From Tsukamurella tyrosinosolvens (GTDB taxonomy: Bacteria > Actinomycetota > Actinomycetes > Mycobacteriales > Mycobacteriaceae), in NCBI RefSeq assembly GCF_900104775.1, contig NZ_FNSA01000003.1:434001-498000 (forward strand): a DNA stretch of 64,000 bases, given 5' to 3'. This document shows, one piece after another, positions 27,401 to 38,552 of the stretch; position 1 is the stretch's first letter, and every line of letters starts with the position of its first letter. Both the position numbers and the translations under genes were made by a program. The notes beneath the pieces were generated by a model that was not told the origin of the DNA, did no database searches, and saw only the letters and a list, made by a program, of their open reading frames with translations.

Positions 27401-28842
27401 GAACTGATCGCCTCCGCCGCCAGCCGGCCGGAGATCAATGCCGGTGGCACCCCGACGCCGGGGTGCGTCATCGACCCGGCGAGCACTGCGTTCGCGATGC
27501 CGGGGACGCGCTGCGGGCGGCGGAGCGGCCCGGTCTGGGTGAGCGTGTGCGCCGCGGCGAACGGGGTGCCGGCGGACATGCCCTGCCGGGCCCAGTCGGC
27601 GGGGGTGTCCACCCGCAGGATCTCCGCGGAATCGATGCCGCGGTAGCCGCGTCCCGCCAGCGTCCGCAGCGCGTCGCGCACGTAGTCGCCGCCGATCTCG
27701 TCCCAGTCCAGCGGCGCCGACTCGAGGTTCGGGCAGGGCGCGAGCACGCTCACCGGGCCGGGCTCGCCCGTCGTGACCGACGGCCGGGTGATGAGGAACG
27801 ACGGGTCGCTCATGAGCCGCCCGCGGCCCCGCGTCGCGGTGATCTCCGCGAAGGTCTGCTCCCATGCCGCGCCGAAGTCCAGCGTGTGGTGCGCCTGCGT
27901 CGGCCAGTGGTCCTGCAGGTCCGGATCCACGTCCAGGTGGGCCACCACCGCGGACGGCGACAGCCGCACCCGCCGCGGCGCCCGCCCGCCGAGCGGCGCG
28001 ATGAGCTGGTCGGTGACGGGTGCGTCGGCGGTGAGCACCACCCCGTCGAACGACAGTTGGTGCACGCGCGCCGATGTCCGGGCCCGCAGCCCCGTGACGC
28101 GGCCCCGTCGGCCGTCCAGGCCGATCACCTCGTGCTCGAGGAGGAGTCTGCCCCCGGCCCGCTGCACCTGCCGGGCCATGACGGTGGCGACGTGCCCCAT
28201 CCCGGCCCGCGGGTACCAGACGCCGAGGCCGACATCCATGTGTGAGATCACCGCGTACACCGCCCGCGCCGCCGACGGCGCGACCCCGGCGTACAGCGCC
28301 TGGAAGGTGAGCATGCGGCGGGCGCGCGGATCGTCGACGCGGCGGTCCACCTGGTGCTGCATCGAGCGCAGCGCACCCAGCTTCACCAGCCGCCCGAGGG
28401 CGGCGAGGTCGCGCGGATTCGCGTACGAGCCCCACGCGGCGTCGCCGTCGATGAACCGCTCGTAGGCGGCGTCGAACATCGCCTCCTGCCAGCGCATGTG
28501 TTCGTCCACCAGGAGGTCGTCGGGGACGTGCAGGACGCTCGGCGGTAGTCCGTCGAGTGCGGGGAAGCGGCCCGCGTACGCCGGCGTGACGGGCAACAGG
28601 TCCAGCTCGTCCTCGGCGGCGAGCCGGTCGAGGCCGGCGGCGGCGAGGGCGTTGAAGACGAGCTCCGGCATGGTCAGCACGCTCGCACCCGGATCGACGA
28701 GGTGCCCACGGAGGCGCTCCGTCCCCGCGCGCCCGCCGACCTGCGCCGACCGCTCCACGACGGTGACCTCGTGGCCCGCCCCGAGTAGGTGCAGCGCCGC
28801 CGACAGCCCGGACAGCCCCGCCCCGATGATTCCGATGTGCAC
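27394..28842 (-). CDS. crtI: Phytoene desaturase/dehydrogenase, CrtI type
   Basis: 482 residues. The FAD Rossmann motif is GIIGAGLSGLSAALHLL at residues 4-20, followed by VVERSAQVGGRAGT. The C-terminal FAD signature is GSMTHPGVGVPPALISGRL. It introduces double bonds into phytoene at the membrane. It stands alone, with no lycopene cyclase or GGPP synthase beside it, and crtB is 12 kb away. The upstream gap of 68 bases is shared with the metal ATPase promoter. A related FAD carotenoid or lipid oxidase is the alternative. Confidence 0.85.
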   Translation of the reverse strand: MHIGIIGAGLSGLSAALHLLGAGHEVTVVERSAQVGGRAGTERLRGHLVDPGASVLTMPELVFNALAAAGLDRLAAEDELDLLPVTPAYAGRFPALDGLPPSVLHVPDDLLVDEHMRWQEAMFDAAYERFIDGDAAWGSYANPRDLAALGRLVKLGALRSMQHQVDRRVDDPRARRMLTFQALYAGVAPSAARAVYAVISHMDVGLGVWYPRAGMGHVATVMARQVQRAGGRLLLEHEVIGLDGRRGRVTGLRARTSARVHQLSFDGVVLTADAPVTDQLIAPLGGRAPRRVRLSPSAVVAHLDVDPDLQDHWPTQAHHTLDFGAAWEQTFAEITATRGRGRLMSDPSFLITRPSVTTGEPGPVSVLAPCPNLESAPLDWDEIGGDYVRDALRTLAGRGYRGIDSAEILRVDTPADWARQGMSAGTPFAAAHTLTQTGPLRRPQRVPGIANAVLAGSMTHPGVGVPPALISGRLAAEAISSS

Positions 28843-28867
28843 GGGACGAGTCTAGAAAGGCCGCGGA

Positions 28868-28901
28868 GCAATATATTGCAATGTATGCATATGTGGCATA
28901 C
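28868..28901. promoter_or_regulatory. AT-rich promoter with two palindromes before the metal ATPase
   Basis: GCAATATATTGC (28868-28879) is a perfect 12-base palindrome. GTATGC (28883-28888) and GCATAC (28896-28901) are perfect arms with 7 bases between. The AT content contrasts with the genome, and the sites end 10 bases before ATG 28911. An ArsR/SmtB-type metal sensor is a plausible binder; none is encoded nearby. Confidence 0.55.
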
Positions 28902-28910
28902 GCTCAGGCC

Positions 28911-30920
28911 ATGAGCGCAGAACACGACCACGAGTCCGGCCACTCGGCGCGGCGGGAGATCGGCTTCGCCATCGCCTCGGGCGTCACCTACACCGCGGGC
29001 ATGATCGCCGAGTACGCACTGAAGCTGCCCGACGTCGGCACCGCCCTCTTCCTCGCCACCTACTTCTTCGGCGGCTTCTTCACCATCCGCTCCGCCATCA
29101 AGTCCACGCTGAACGGCAAGTTCGAGGTCGACTTCCTGATGCTGGTCGCGGCGATCGGCGCCGCCTCGATCGGGCGGTTCGCCGAGGGCGCGGTGCTGCT
29201 GTTCCTGTTCAGCCTCGGCCACGCGCTGGAGGAGTTCGCGCTGGCCCGGGCCTCGAAGTCGATCGAGGCGCTCGCCGGTCTCGCGCCCCGCACCGCGCTG
29301 GTGCACATCGGCGGACCGTCGACCACGGCGGGCGAGTTCGTCGACCGGCAGGTGGAGGACGTCGCCGTCGGCGACCTCGTGCTGATCCGCCCCAACGCCC
29401 GCGTCAGCTCCGACGGCGTGGTCGTCGACGGCCGGTCCGCGATCGACCAGAGCGCCGTCACCGGCGAGTCGATGCCCGTCGAGAAGGAGCCCCTCGATCC
29501 CACCCGCACGGGTCGCGTCGCCGACGAGAACAAGGTCTTCGCGGGCACCGTCAACGGCTCCGGCGCGCTGGTCGTGCAGGTCACCGCGCTGGCGAAGGAC
29601 TCCACGCTGAGCAAGGTGGTCGAGCTCGTCGCGTCCACCGACCAGGCCAAGTCGCCCACGCAGCGCTTCCTCGACAGGTTCCAGCGCATCTACGTCCCGG
29701 CCGTGATCGCCTTCGTCATCGGCGCCTTCGCCGTCGGCTACTTCGCGCTCGGCAACCCCTTCGACGACGCCTTCTACCTCGCGATGGCCGTCCTCGTCGC
29801 CGCGAGCCCCTGCGCGCTGGCGCTTGCCACCCCGTCGGCCGTGCTGGCCGGCGTGGCCCGCGCGGCCCGCGCCGGCGTGCTCGTCAAGGGCGGCGCCCCG
29901 CTCGAGACGCTGGGCCGCGTGACGTCGATCGCCTTCGACAAGACCGGCACGCTGACCTGGGGCGAGCCGCGGGTCACCGACACCGTCGCCGCGCCCGGGG
30001 TCGAGCTCGACGAGCTGCTCGCGACCACCCTCGCCGTCGAGAAGCTCTCGGACCACCCGCTCGCGGCCGCGGTCGCCGCGGCCCGCACGTCGACTGTGCT
30101 CACCGCCTCCGACCTGCAGTCCGTCACCGGGCGCGGCGTCCGCGCAGTCGTCGAGGGGGAGAGCGTCGAGATCGGCAACGAGCGCCTCTTCACGGACGCC
30201 GCCATCGTGCTCGACGGTGCCGTCGCCGCCGACGTCGAGCGGCTCCAGGCGGGCGGCCGCACCCTCATGATCGTGCGCCGCGGCGGCCGCTTCCTCGGCG
30301 TGATCGGCGTGATGGACACGCCCCGTCGGGAGGCCGGGCAGGTGCTCGACCGCCTGCGCGAGTCCGGCATGACCGACATCGTCATGATCTCGGGCGACCA
30401 CCAGCGGGTGGCGGAGGCCGTGGGCCGCGAGGTGGGCGTCGACCGGGCGCTGGGCGGGCTGCTGCCCGAGGACAAGGTGACCCACGTCCGGGGCCTCTCC
30501 GGCGCCGGGCCGGATGCCCGACGGTGCGCCATGGTCGGCGACGGCGTCAACGACGCCCCCGCGATGGCGCAGGCCGACGTGGGCATCGCGATGGGCGCCG
30601 CCGGCTCCGCGGTCGCGCTGGAGACCGCCGACGTCGCGCTGATGAGCGACGACCTGGGCCGCCTGCCCTTCGCGGTGCGGCTGAGCAGGCAGACGAGCCG
30701 GATCATCCGGCAGAACCTCATCGCCGCGCTCGGCATCGTCGTCTTTCTGGTGATCGTCACCTTCCTCGGCATGCCGATGGGGCCGGTGGTCTTCATCCAC
30801 GAGGGCTCGACGCTCATCGTCGTGGCCAACGCGCTGCGGCTGCTGCGCTTCGAGGTGGGTCGGGAGCACGAAGGGGTGGAGCATGAGGTGCGCCCGGAGC
30901 GAGAGCCCGCGGCAGCGTGA
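28911..30920 (+). CDS. P1B-4-type metal-exporting ATPase (CtpD/CtpJ-like)
   Basis: 669 residues from ATG 28911. P-type motifs are TGES, DKTGTLTWGE, the SDHPLA His-Pro site and GDGVNDAPAMAQAD. Metal-site motifs are SPC (VAASPCALALATPS) and HEGST in the last helices. This pair marks the P1B-4 group (Co2+, Fe2+, related to M. tuberculosis CtpD and CtpJ). There is no N-terminal Cys domain, only a short His-containing start. A longer frame from 28881 overlaps the operator and is not used. Export of Co or Fe is inference from motifs. Confidence 0.88.
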   Translation: MSAEHDHESGHSARREIGFAIASGVTYTAGMIAEYALKLPDVGTALFLATYFFGGFFTIRSAIKSTLNGKFEVDFLMLVAAIGAASIGRFAEGAVLLFLFSLGHALEEFALARASKSIEALAGLAPRTALVHIGGPSTTAGEFVDRQVEDVAVGDLVLIRPNARVSSDGVVVDGRSAIDQSAVTGESMPVEKEPLDPTRTGRVADENKVFAGTVNGSGALVVQVTALAKDSTLSKVVELVASTDQAKSPTQRFLDRFQRIYVPAVIAFVIGAFAVGYFALGNPFDDAFYLAMAVLVAASPCALALATPSAVLAGVARAARAGVLVKGGAPLETLGRVTSIAFDKTGTLTWGEPRVTDTVAAPGVELDELLATTLAVEKLSDHPLAAAVAAARTSTVLTASDLQSVTGRGVRAVVEGESVEIGNERLFTDAAIVLDGAVAADVERLQAGGRTLMIVRRGGRFLGVIGVMDTPRREAGQVLDRLRESGMTDIVMISGDHQRVAEAVGREVGVDRALGGLLPEDKVTHVRGLSGAGPDARRCAMVGDGVNDAPAMAQADVGIAMGAAGSAVALETADVALMSDDLGRLPFAVRLSRQTSRIIRQNLIAALGIVVFLVIVTFLGMPMGPVVFIHEGSTLIVVANALRLLRFEVGREHEGVEHEVRPEREPAAA

Positions 30921-30981
30921 TCGGGGAGGCGCAGGGGAGCACGAGGCGCGCCCGGAGCGGGAGCCCGTCGCGGCCTGATCG
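30879..30981 (+). repeat. Tandem duplication of the ATPase gene end (two 45-base units)
   Basis: 30879-30923 contains the last codons and stop (GAGCATGAGG... TGATCG). It is repeated at 30937-30981 (GAGCACGAGG... TGATCG) with 38 of 45 bases equal, at a 58-base period. The second copy is outside the gene. Confidence 0.75.
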
Positions 30982-30987
30982 CAGCCG

Positions 30988-31038
30988 ATGTCCGGTCGTT
31001 CGTCCTCAGGACCATGAGAACGAACGACCGGACATTTT
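30988..31038 (+). terminator. Intrinsic terminator after the metal ATPase
   Basis: A 16-base perfect stem (30988-31003, starting ATGTCCGG, with 31020-31035) is extended by CTCA/TGAG. It is followed by TTTT at 31035-31038. It is one of the few hairpins here with a U-tract, and it separates the ATPase from lon. Confidence 0.8.
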
Positions 31039-31126
31039 CGCTCGGCCGCCCGGACCCTCGAAAGGGTCTGTCCCGGATCGCTTTCGCCGACGGCGAACGC
31101 TCGGAACAACCCGGCCGTACGTCGGC

Positions 31127-31147
31127 GTTGAGCGGGGCAGACTGAAC
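31127..31147 (+). promoter_or_regulatory. HAIR-like HspR site before lon
   Basis: GTTGAGC-N7-ACTGAAC matches the HAIR consensus CTTGAGT-N7-ACTCAAG at 10 of 14 positions. It ends 12 bases before the lon start. Confidence 0.6.
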
Positions 31148-31159
31148 TTTGGAGGTCCC

Positions 31160-33499
31160 ATGTCTGAGCAGATCTCGCTGCCCGTTCTCTTCGTCCCCGA
31201 CCTCGTCGTGCTCCCCGGCATGGTCGTGCCGATCCCCCTCGACGACGCCGCCGCGCAGGCGGCCGTCGACGCCGGCCGCGCGAGCGACGCCGGCAAACTC
31301 CTCATCGCCCCGCGCCTGGACGACCGCTACCCGACGCACGGCGTCGTCGCGTCGATCGTGCAGGTCGGGCGGGTCCCCGGGCAGTCCGCGTACGTCGCGG
31401 TGCTCCGCGGCGAGCAGCGCGCCCACATCGGCTCCGGCACCACCGGCCCCGGCGCGGCGCTGTGGGTAGAGGTCGACCTCGTCGACGAGACCGCGGTCAC
31501 CGAGCGAACCCGCGAGCTGGCCGCCGAGTACAAGAAGGTCGTGCTCGCGATGCTGCAGCGCCGCGAGGCGTGGCAGGTCATCGACGCCGTCAACCGGCTC
31601 ACCGACCCCGCCGCGCTGGCGGACACGTCGGGCTACTCGTCGTGGCTGACCAACGAGCAGAAGCGCGAACTGCTGGAGACCGGCGACGTCGACGCGCGCC
31701 TGCAGCGGCTCATCGACTGGACCGGCGAGCACCTCGCCGAGACCGAGGTGAGCGACAAGATCGCCTCCGACGTCCGCGACGGGATGGAGAAGCAGCAGAA
31801 GGAGTTCCTGCTCCGGCAGCAGCTGAACGCCATCCGCAAGGAGCTCGGGGAGGACGAGCCCGACGGTGCCGACGACTACCGATCCCGCGTCGAGGCGGCC
31901 GACCTGCCCGAGACGGTCCGCGAGGCGGCGCTGCGCGAGGTCGGCAAGCTGGAGCGCGGCACCGACCAGAGCCCCGAGGCGGGCTGGATCCGCACCTGGC
32001 TCGACACCGTCCTCGACCTGCCGTGGAACGTCACCACCGAGGACTCCGACGACCTGGCGGGCGCGCGGGCGATCCTCGACGCCGACCACCACGGGCTCGA
32101 CGATGTGAAGGACCGCATCGTCGAGTACCTGGCCGTGCGGTCGCGCCGGTCGCAGCGCGGCATGTCGCTGGTCGGCGGCCGCGGCTCGGGCGCCGTCATG
32201 GTGCTCGCCGGGCCTCCCGGCGTCGGCAAGACCTCCCTCGGCGAGTCGGTCGCCCGGGCGCTCGGGCGGAAGTTCGTCCGCGTGGCCCTCGGTGGCGTGC
32301 GCGACGAGGCGGAGATCCGCGGGCACCGTCGCACCTACGTCGGCGCGCTGCCCGGCCGGATCGTGCGCGCGATCGGCGAGGCCGGGTCGATGAACCCGGT
32401 GGTGCTGCTCGACGAGATCGACAAGGTGGGCTCCGACTACCGCGGCGACCCCGCGGCGGCGCTGCTCGAGGTGCTCGATCCCGCGCAGAACCACACCTTC
32501 CGCGATCACTACCTCGACCTCGACCTGGACCTGTCCGACGTGGTCTTCCTCGCGACGGCCAACGTGGTGGAGAACATCCCGTCGGCGCTGCTCGACCGCA
32601 TGGAGCTCGTCACCCTCGACGGCTACACCGAGGACGACAAGGTCGCGATCGCCCGCGACTACCTGGTGCCGCGGCAGCTCGAGCGGGCGGCACTGACCGC
32701 CGACGAGGTGACCGTCACCGACGACGCGCTCCGCGAGATCGCCGCGAACTACACCCGGGAGCCGGGCGTGCGGCAGTTCGAGCGGCTGCTCGCCAAGGCG
32801 CTGCGCAAGGTCGCGGTGGAGCAGTCCTCCTCGTCGGAGGGCGAGCGCACCGTCGTCGACGTCGGGGACCTCAAGGGCTACCTCGGCCGGCCCCGGTTCA
32901 CTCCGGAGACGGCCGAGCGCACCGAGGTGCCGGGCGTCGCGACCGGGCTCGCCGTGACGGGCATGGGCGGCGACGTCCTGTTCATCGAGGCGCTGCACAC
33001 GCCCGGCGATTCCGGCCCCGAGCTGAAGCTGACGGGCCAGCTGGGCGACGTGATGAAGGAGTCGGCGCAGATCGCGCTGTCGTACGTGCAGGCGCACGCC
33101 GCCGAGTTCGGCATCGCGCCGGACGCGCTGAACGGCACGGTGCACATCCACTTCCCGGCCGGCGCCGTCCCGAAGGACGGGCCGTCGGCGGGCGTCACGA
33201 TGGTCACCGCGCTGGTCTCGATGCTGACGGGGCGGCGCGTGCGCAGCGATGTCGGCATGACCGGCGAGGTCACGCTGAACGGCCGGGTGCTGCCCATCGG
33301 CGGCGTCAAGCAGAAGCTGCTGGCCGCGCAGCGCAACGGCCTGAAGACCGTCTTCGTCCCGCAGCGCAACGAGCCCGACCTGGACGACGTCCCGGCCGAG
33401 GTCCTCGATGCCCTGGACGTGAAGCCGATGGTCGACGTCGCCGAGATCGTCGCGCTGGCCCTGGAGCCGGTGTCGGAGGGCGCTCAGGTCGCCGCGTAG
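31160..33499 (+). CDS. lon: ATP-dependent Lon protease
   Basis: 779 residues from ATG 31160, with SD GGAGG at 31151-31155. Domains in order: N-terminal LON substrate domain (1-200), AAA+ module with Walker A GPPGVGKTS and Walker B LLDEIDK, and the protease with catalytic Ser in PKDGPSAG and Lys in GGVKQKLLAA. It degrades misfolded proteins in the cytoplasm. M. tuberculosis lacks Lon, M. smegmatis has it. A HAIR-like site upstream suggests HspR control, as known for Streptomyces lon. A strong hairpin follows. Confidence 0.95.
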   Translation: MSEQISLPVLFVPDLVVLPGMVVPIPLDDAAAQAAVDAGRASDAGKLLIAPRLDDRYPTHGVVASIVQVGRVPGQSAYVAVLRGEQRAHIGSGTTGPGAALWVEVDLVDETAVTERTRELAAEYKKVVLAMLQRREAWQVIDAVNRLTDPAALADTSGYSSWLTNEQKRELLETGDVDARLQRLIDWTGEHLAETEVSDKIASDVRDGMEKQQKEFLLRQQLNAIRKELGEDEPDGADDYRSRVEAADLPETVREAALREVGKLERGTDQSPEAGWIRTWLDTVLDLPWNVTTEDSDDLAGARAILDADHHGLDDVKDRIVEYLAVRSRRSQRGMSLVGGRGSGAVMVLAGPPGVGKTSLGESVARALGRKFVRVALGGVRDEAEIRGHRRTYVGALPGRIVRAIGEAGSMNPVVLLDEIDKVGSDYRGDPAAALLEVLDPAQNHTFRDHYLDLDLDLSDVVFLATANVVENIPSALLDRMELVTLDGYTEDDKVAIARDYLVPRQLERAALTADEVTVTDDALREIAANYTREPGVRQFERLLAKALRKVAVEQSSSSEGERTVVDVGDLKGYLGRPRFTPETAERTEVPGVATGLAVTGMGGDVLFIEALHTPGDSGPELKLTGQLGDVMKESAQIALSYVQAHAAEFGIAPDALNGTVHIHFPAGAVPKDGPSAGVTMVTALVSMLTGRRVRSDVGMTGEVTLNGRVLPIGGVKQKLLAAQRNGLKTVFVPQRNEPDLDDVPAEVLDALDVKPMVDVAEIVALALEPVSEGAQVAA

Positions 33500-33512
33500 C
33501 GGGTTCGACGGT

Positions 33513-33542
33513 GCGGGCGGGTCGCTTCGGCGGCCCGCCCGC
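33513..33542 (+). terminator. Hairpin terminator after lon
   Basis: GCGGGCGGGTCGC (33513-33525) pairs with 33530-33542 with one mismatch; the loop is TTCG. No U-tract. Confidence 0.75.
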
Positions 33543-33554
33543 TCGGTGTTGCGT

Positions 33555-33697
33555 GGGGGAGCCGGCGTCGGGTGGGGGAGAGCTTGGCGTTGCGTGGGGG
33601 AATCGGCGCCGCGCGGGGGACGGCCGCTCCCTCATCAGGGGAGCGGCTTCTCGTGGGGGAGTGAACGGATCCGAGGGGATTCGGTGCGGCGCGGGGG
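33555..33697 (+). repeat. Array of eight phased GGGG(G)A tracts
   Basis: Runs of four or five G followed by A start at 33555, 33574, 33596, 33615, 33638, 33655, 33675 and 33693, that is every 18-23 bases. Six of them share (G/T)(C/G)G(T/C)GGGGGA. The gap otherwise holds no gene that I can support. Confidence 0.7.
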
Positions 33698-33739
33698 ACG
33701 AGCCTCATGCCCGGCGTGCCCGCGCGTGCTCGGCCGCGG

Positions 33740-34054
33740 TCAGTTCGACGCGGCCGCGAGCACGGTGAGGAGGAGGGTCGCGACGACGGGGCCGGTCATG
33801 GCGAGGACGGTGGTGCAGGCGATCCGGCACGGGCCGCGGCCCCAGATGCTGCCGATCGCGGCGAGGAACGGAGTCGTGAGCGCCGCGATGGCGGCAGCGC
33901 CCAACAACTCGTCGAAGTTCGCAAGGCTGTCGCTGAGCATCGCGGCGACGAGCAGGAGGAAACACACGTACGTCCCGCCGCAGGCGACGAGCGCAGCGCG
34001 GCCGATACGGGTGCGCAGTGCGTCGCGGTGTTCGGTGCAGACCGTGTTCGTCAT
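33740..34054 (-). CDS. Small Cys-containing membrane protein, unknown
   Basis: 104 residues from ATG 34054. Two or three hydrophobic helices (about residues 21-39, 50-64 and 80-100) are joined by short loops; the N-terminus is MTNTVCTEHRDA. I see no family. It is divergent from dnaK, and the open frame runs back to 34237 across the HAIR sites, which argues for the 34054 start. It could be co-regulated with dnaK, but I see no direct evidence. Confidence 0.55.
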   Translation of the reverse strand: MTNTVCTEHRDALRTRIGRAALVACGGTYVCFLLLVAAMLSDSLANFDELLGAAAIAALTTPFLAAIGSIWGRGPCRIACTTVLAMTGPVVATLLLTVLAAASN

Positions 34055-34169
34055 GCATCCAGTCCACTCGATGCCGGCGCCCTGCGGATCCGTGGAACTA
34101 CCCAGTCGACCCCGGGGATTCCCCGTGAGAGCGCGACACCGTCGGACTGCGCGACCTGGGAGAACGCGC

Positions 34170-34190
34170 CTTGAGCGACCCGCGCTCAAC
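34170..34190 (+). promoter_or_regulatory. HAIR-like HspR site A before dnaK
   Basis: CTTGAGC-N7-GCTCAAC matches 11 of 14 positions of the HAIR consensus. It lies 160 bases before the dnaK start, between dnaK and the divergent membrane gene. Confidence 0.75.
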
Positions 34191-34246
34191 TTTTTCCGGA
34201 AATCGGGAACATTCCCGTCCGACCGTCCGTTGGACATGACGTACTA

Positions 34247-34267
34247 CTTGAGCGTGCTCCGCTCAAT
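34247..34267 (+). promoter_or_regulatory. HAIR-like HspR site B before dnaK
   Basis: CTTGAGC-N7-GCTCAAT, 11 of 14 consensus positions. It lies 84 bases before the dnaK start. Confidence 0.78.
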
Positions 34268-34291
34268 GGGGTAGAACTGAAGTGTTCGCCC

Positions 34292-34312
34292 CTTGAGCCG
34301 GGGGCGCTGAAG
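34292..34312 (+). promoter_or_regulatory. HAIR-like HspR site C before dnaK
   Basis: CTTGAGC-N7-GCTGAAG, 11 of 14 consensus positions. It lies 38 bases before the dnaK start. Confidence 0.72.
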
Positions 34313-34350
34313 TCTGGATCTGTAGCAGAACTATCAGGAGGCAAATCAAT

Positions 34351-36194
<1,844 letters not shown>

Positions 36195-36195
<1 letters not shown>

Positions 36196-36746
36196 TGACG
36201 AGTCCCGAGAATCCGGTGGAACCGGATGAGGTGACCCCGGAGGCGGAGGTCGCGGCGGAGGAATCCGCCGCGGCCCCGGCCGACGCCGAGATCGTGGAGG
36301 AGGCCGCGCCCGACAAGGAGGCGGAACTCACCGCCGATCTGCAGCGCGTGACCGCCGAGTACGCCAACTACCGCAAGCGCACCGCGCGCGACGTGGTGGA
36401 CGCCCGCGCCGCGGGCAAGGCCTTCGTGGTCGGCGAGCTGCTCGTGGTCCTGGACGACCTCGAGCGGGCGCGCAACCACGGCGATCTCGAGGCCGGGCCG
36501 CTGAAGTCCGTGTCCGACAAGCTCGACGGCGTGCTCAAGACCCTGGGTCTCGAGTCGTTCGGCGTGGAGGGCGACGAGTTCGACCCCGCCATTCACGAGG
36601 CCGTGCAGCACGAGGGCGACGGTGCCGATCCCGTTGTGGGAGCGGTCCTGCGCCAGGGATATCAGATCGATGGCAAGGTGATCCGTAACGCGATGGTCGC
36701 AGTGGTCGACCGTCCGGCGGAGGCCCCGAGCCAGGACGAGCAATAA
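36195..36746 (+). CDS. grpE: Nucleotide exchange factor GrpE
   Basis: 183 residues. An acidic, disordered N-terminus (1-45) is followed by the coiled coil [20 protein letters not shown] and the C-terminal beta domain with [13 protein letters not shown] and [20 protein letters not shown] (cut in two here). It releases ADP from DnaK. It overlaps the dnaK stop by one base (TAATG) and is followed after 15 bases by dnaJ. Confidence 0.97.
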
Positions 36747-36761
36747 AGGAGGTGATGCCCA

Positions 36762-37997
<1,236 letters not shown>

Positions 37998-37999
37998 TG

Positions 38000-38395
38000 A
38001 TGAACGTCGACCAGCAGTTCCCCGACGATCCGGACGCCCACGTGTTCATGATCTCGGTGGCTGCGCAGCTCGCGGGGATGCACGCGCAGACCCTCCGCAC
38101 GTACGACCGCCTCGGGCTCGTGACGCCCGAGCGGTCGGCGGGCGGGGGCCGGCGCTACTCCTCCCGCGACGTCGACCTGCTCCGGGAGGTGCAGCGGCTC
38201 TCGCAGGACGAGGGCGTGAACCTCGCCGGGATCAAGCGGATCATCGACCTCACCAACCAGGTCGACGCCCTGCAGCGGCGGGTCGAGGAACTCGCGGCGC
38301 AGGTCGAGAACGTCCGCCGCGGAGGCGAACTCGTGCACGTGCCGAAATCCAGCGCCATGGTGGTGTGGCAGCCGCGGAGCCGCCGCGGCGGCTAA
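38000..38395 (+). CDS. hspR: MerR-family heat-shock repressor HspR
   Basis: 131 residues. The MerR helix-turn-helix is FMISVAAQLAGMHAQTLRTY then DRLGLVTPERSAGGGRRYS. A coiled coil VDALQRRVEELAAQVENVRR follows near residue 90. HspR binds HAIR sites with DnaK as co-repressor and silences the heat-shock genes. Being last in the dnaK operon closes the loop. Target-like sites are also visible before lon and clpB in this window. A GTG at 37997 is an alternative start. Confidence 0.95.
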   Translation: MNVDQQFPDDPDAHVFMISVAAQLAGMHAQTLRTYDRLGLVTPERSAGGGRRYSSRDVDLLREVQRLSQDEGVNLAGIKRIIDLTNQVDALQRRVEELAAQVENVRRGGELVHVPKSSAMVVWQPRSRRGG

Positions 38396-38412
38396 GGGCG
38401 GCCCTGTCCGCT

Positions 38413-38502
38413 GCCCCGGGAGTCCGGCAACCGCGGAGCCGCCGCCAGAGCTGAGGCGATCGCCGTGCCACGGCCCCGGGAGTCCGACGACCCCGGGGCC
38501 GT
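38413..38502. terminator. Hairpin and direct repeat after hspR
   Basis: GGCCCCGGG (38472-38480) pairs perfectly with CCCGGGGCC (38492-38500). The word GCCCCGGGAGTCCG occurs at 38413-38426 and again at 38473-38486, and similarity continues for about 15 more bases. The hairpin lies between converging hspR and the globin gene. Confidence 0.65.
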
Positions 38503-38552
38503 CGCGCGTCCTGAGCCGGCGCACGTCCTGAGCGGCGCGGGTGCGGTACCGC

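Noticed and set aside
33740-34237. Long form of the small membrane gene reaching to 34237
   Set aside because: The extra N-terminus would run through two HspR sites and is Arg-rich non-protein-like sequence.
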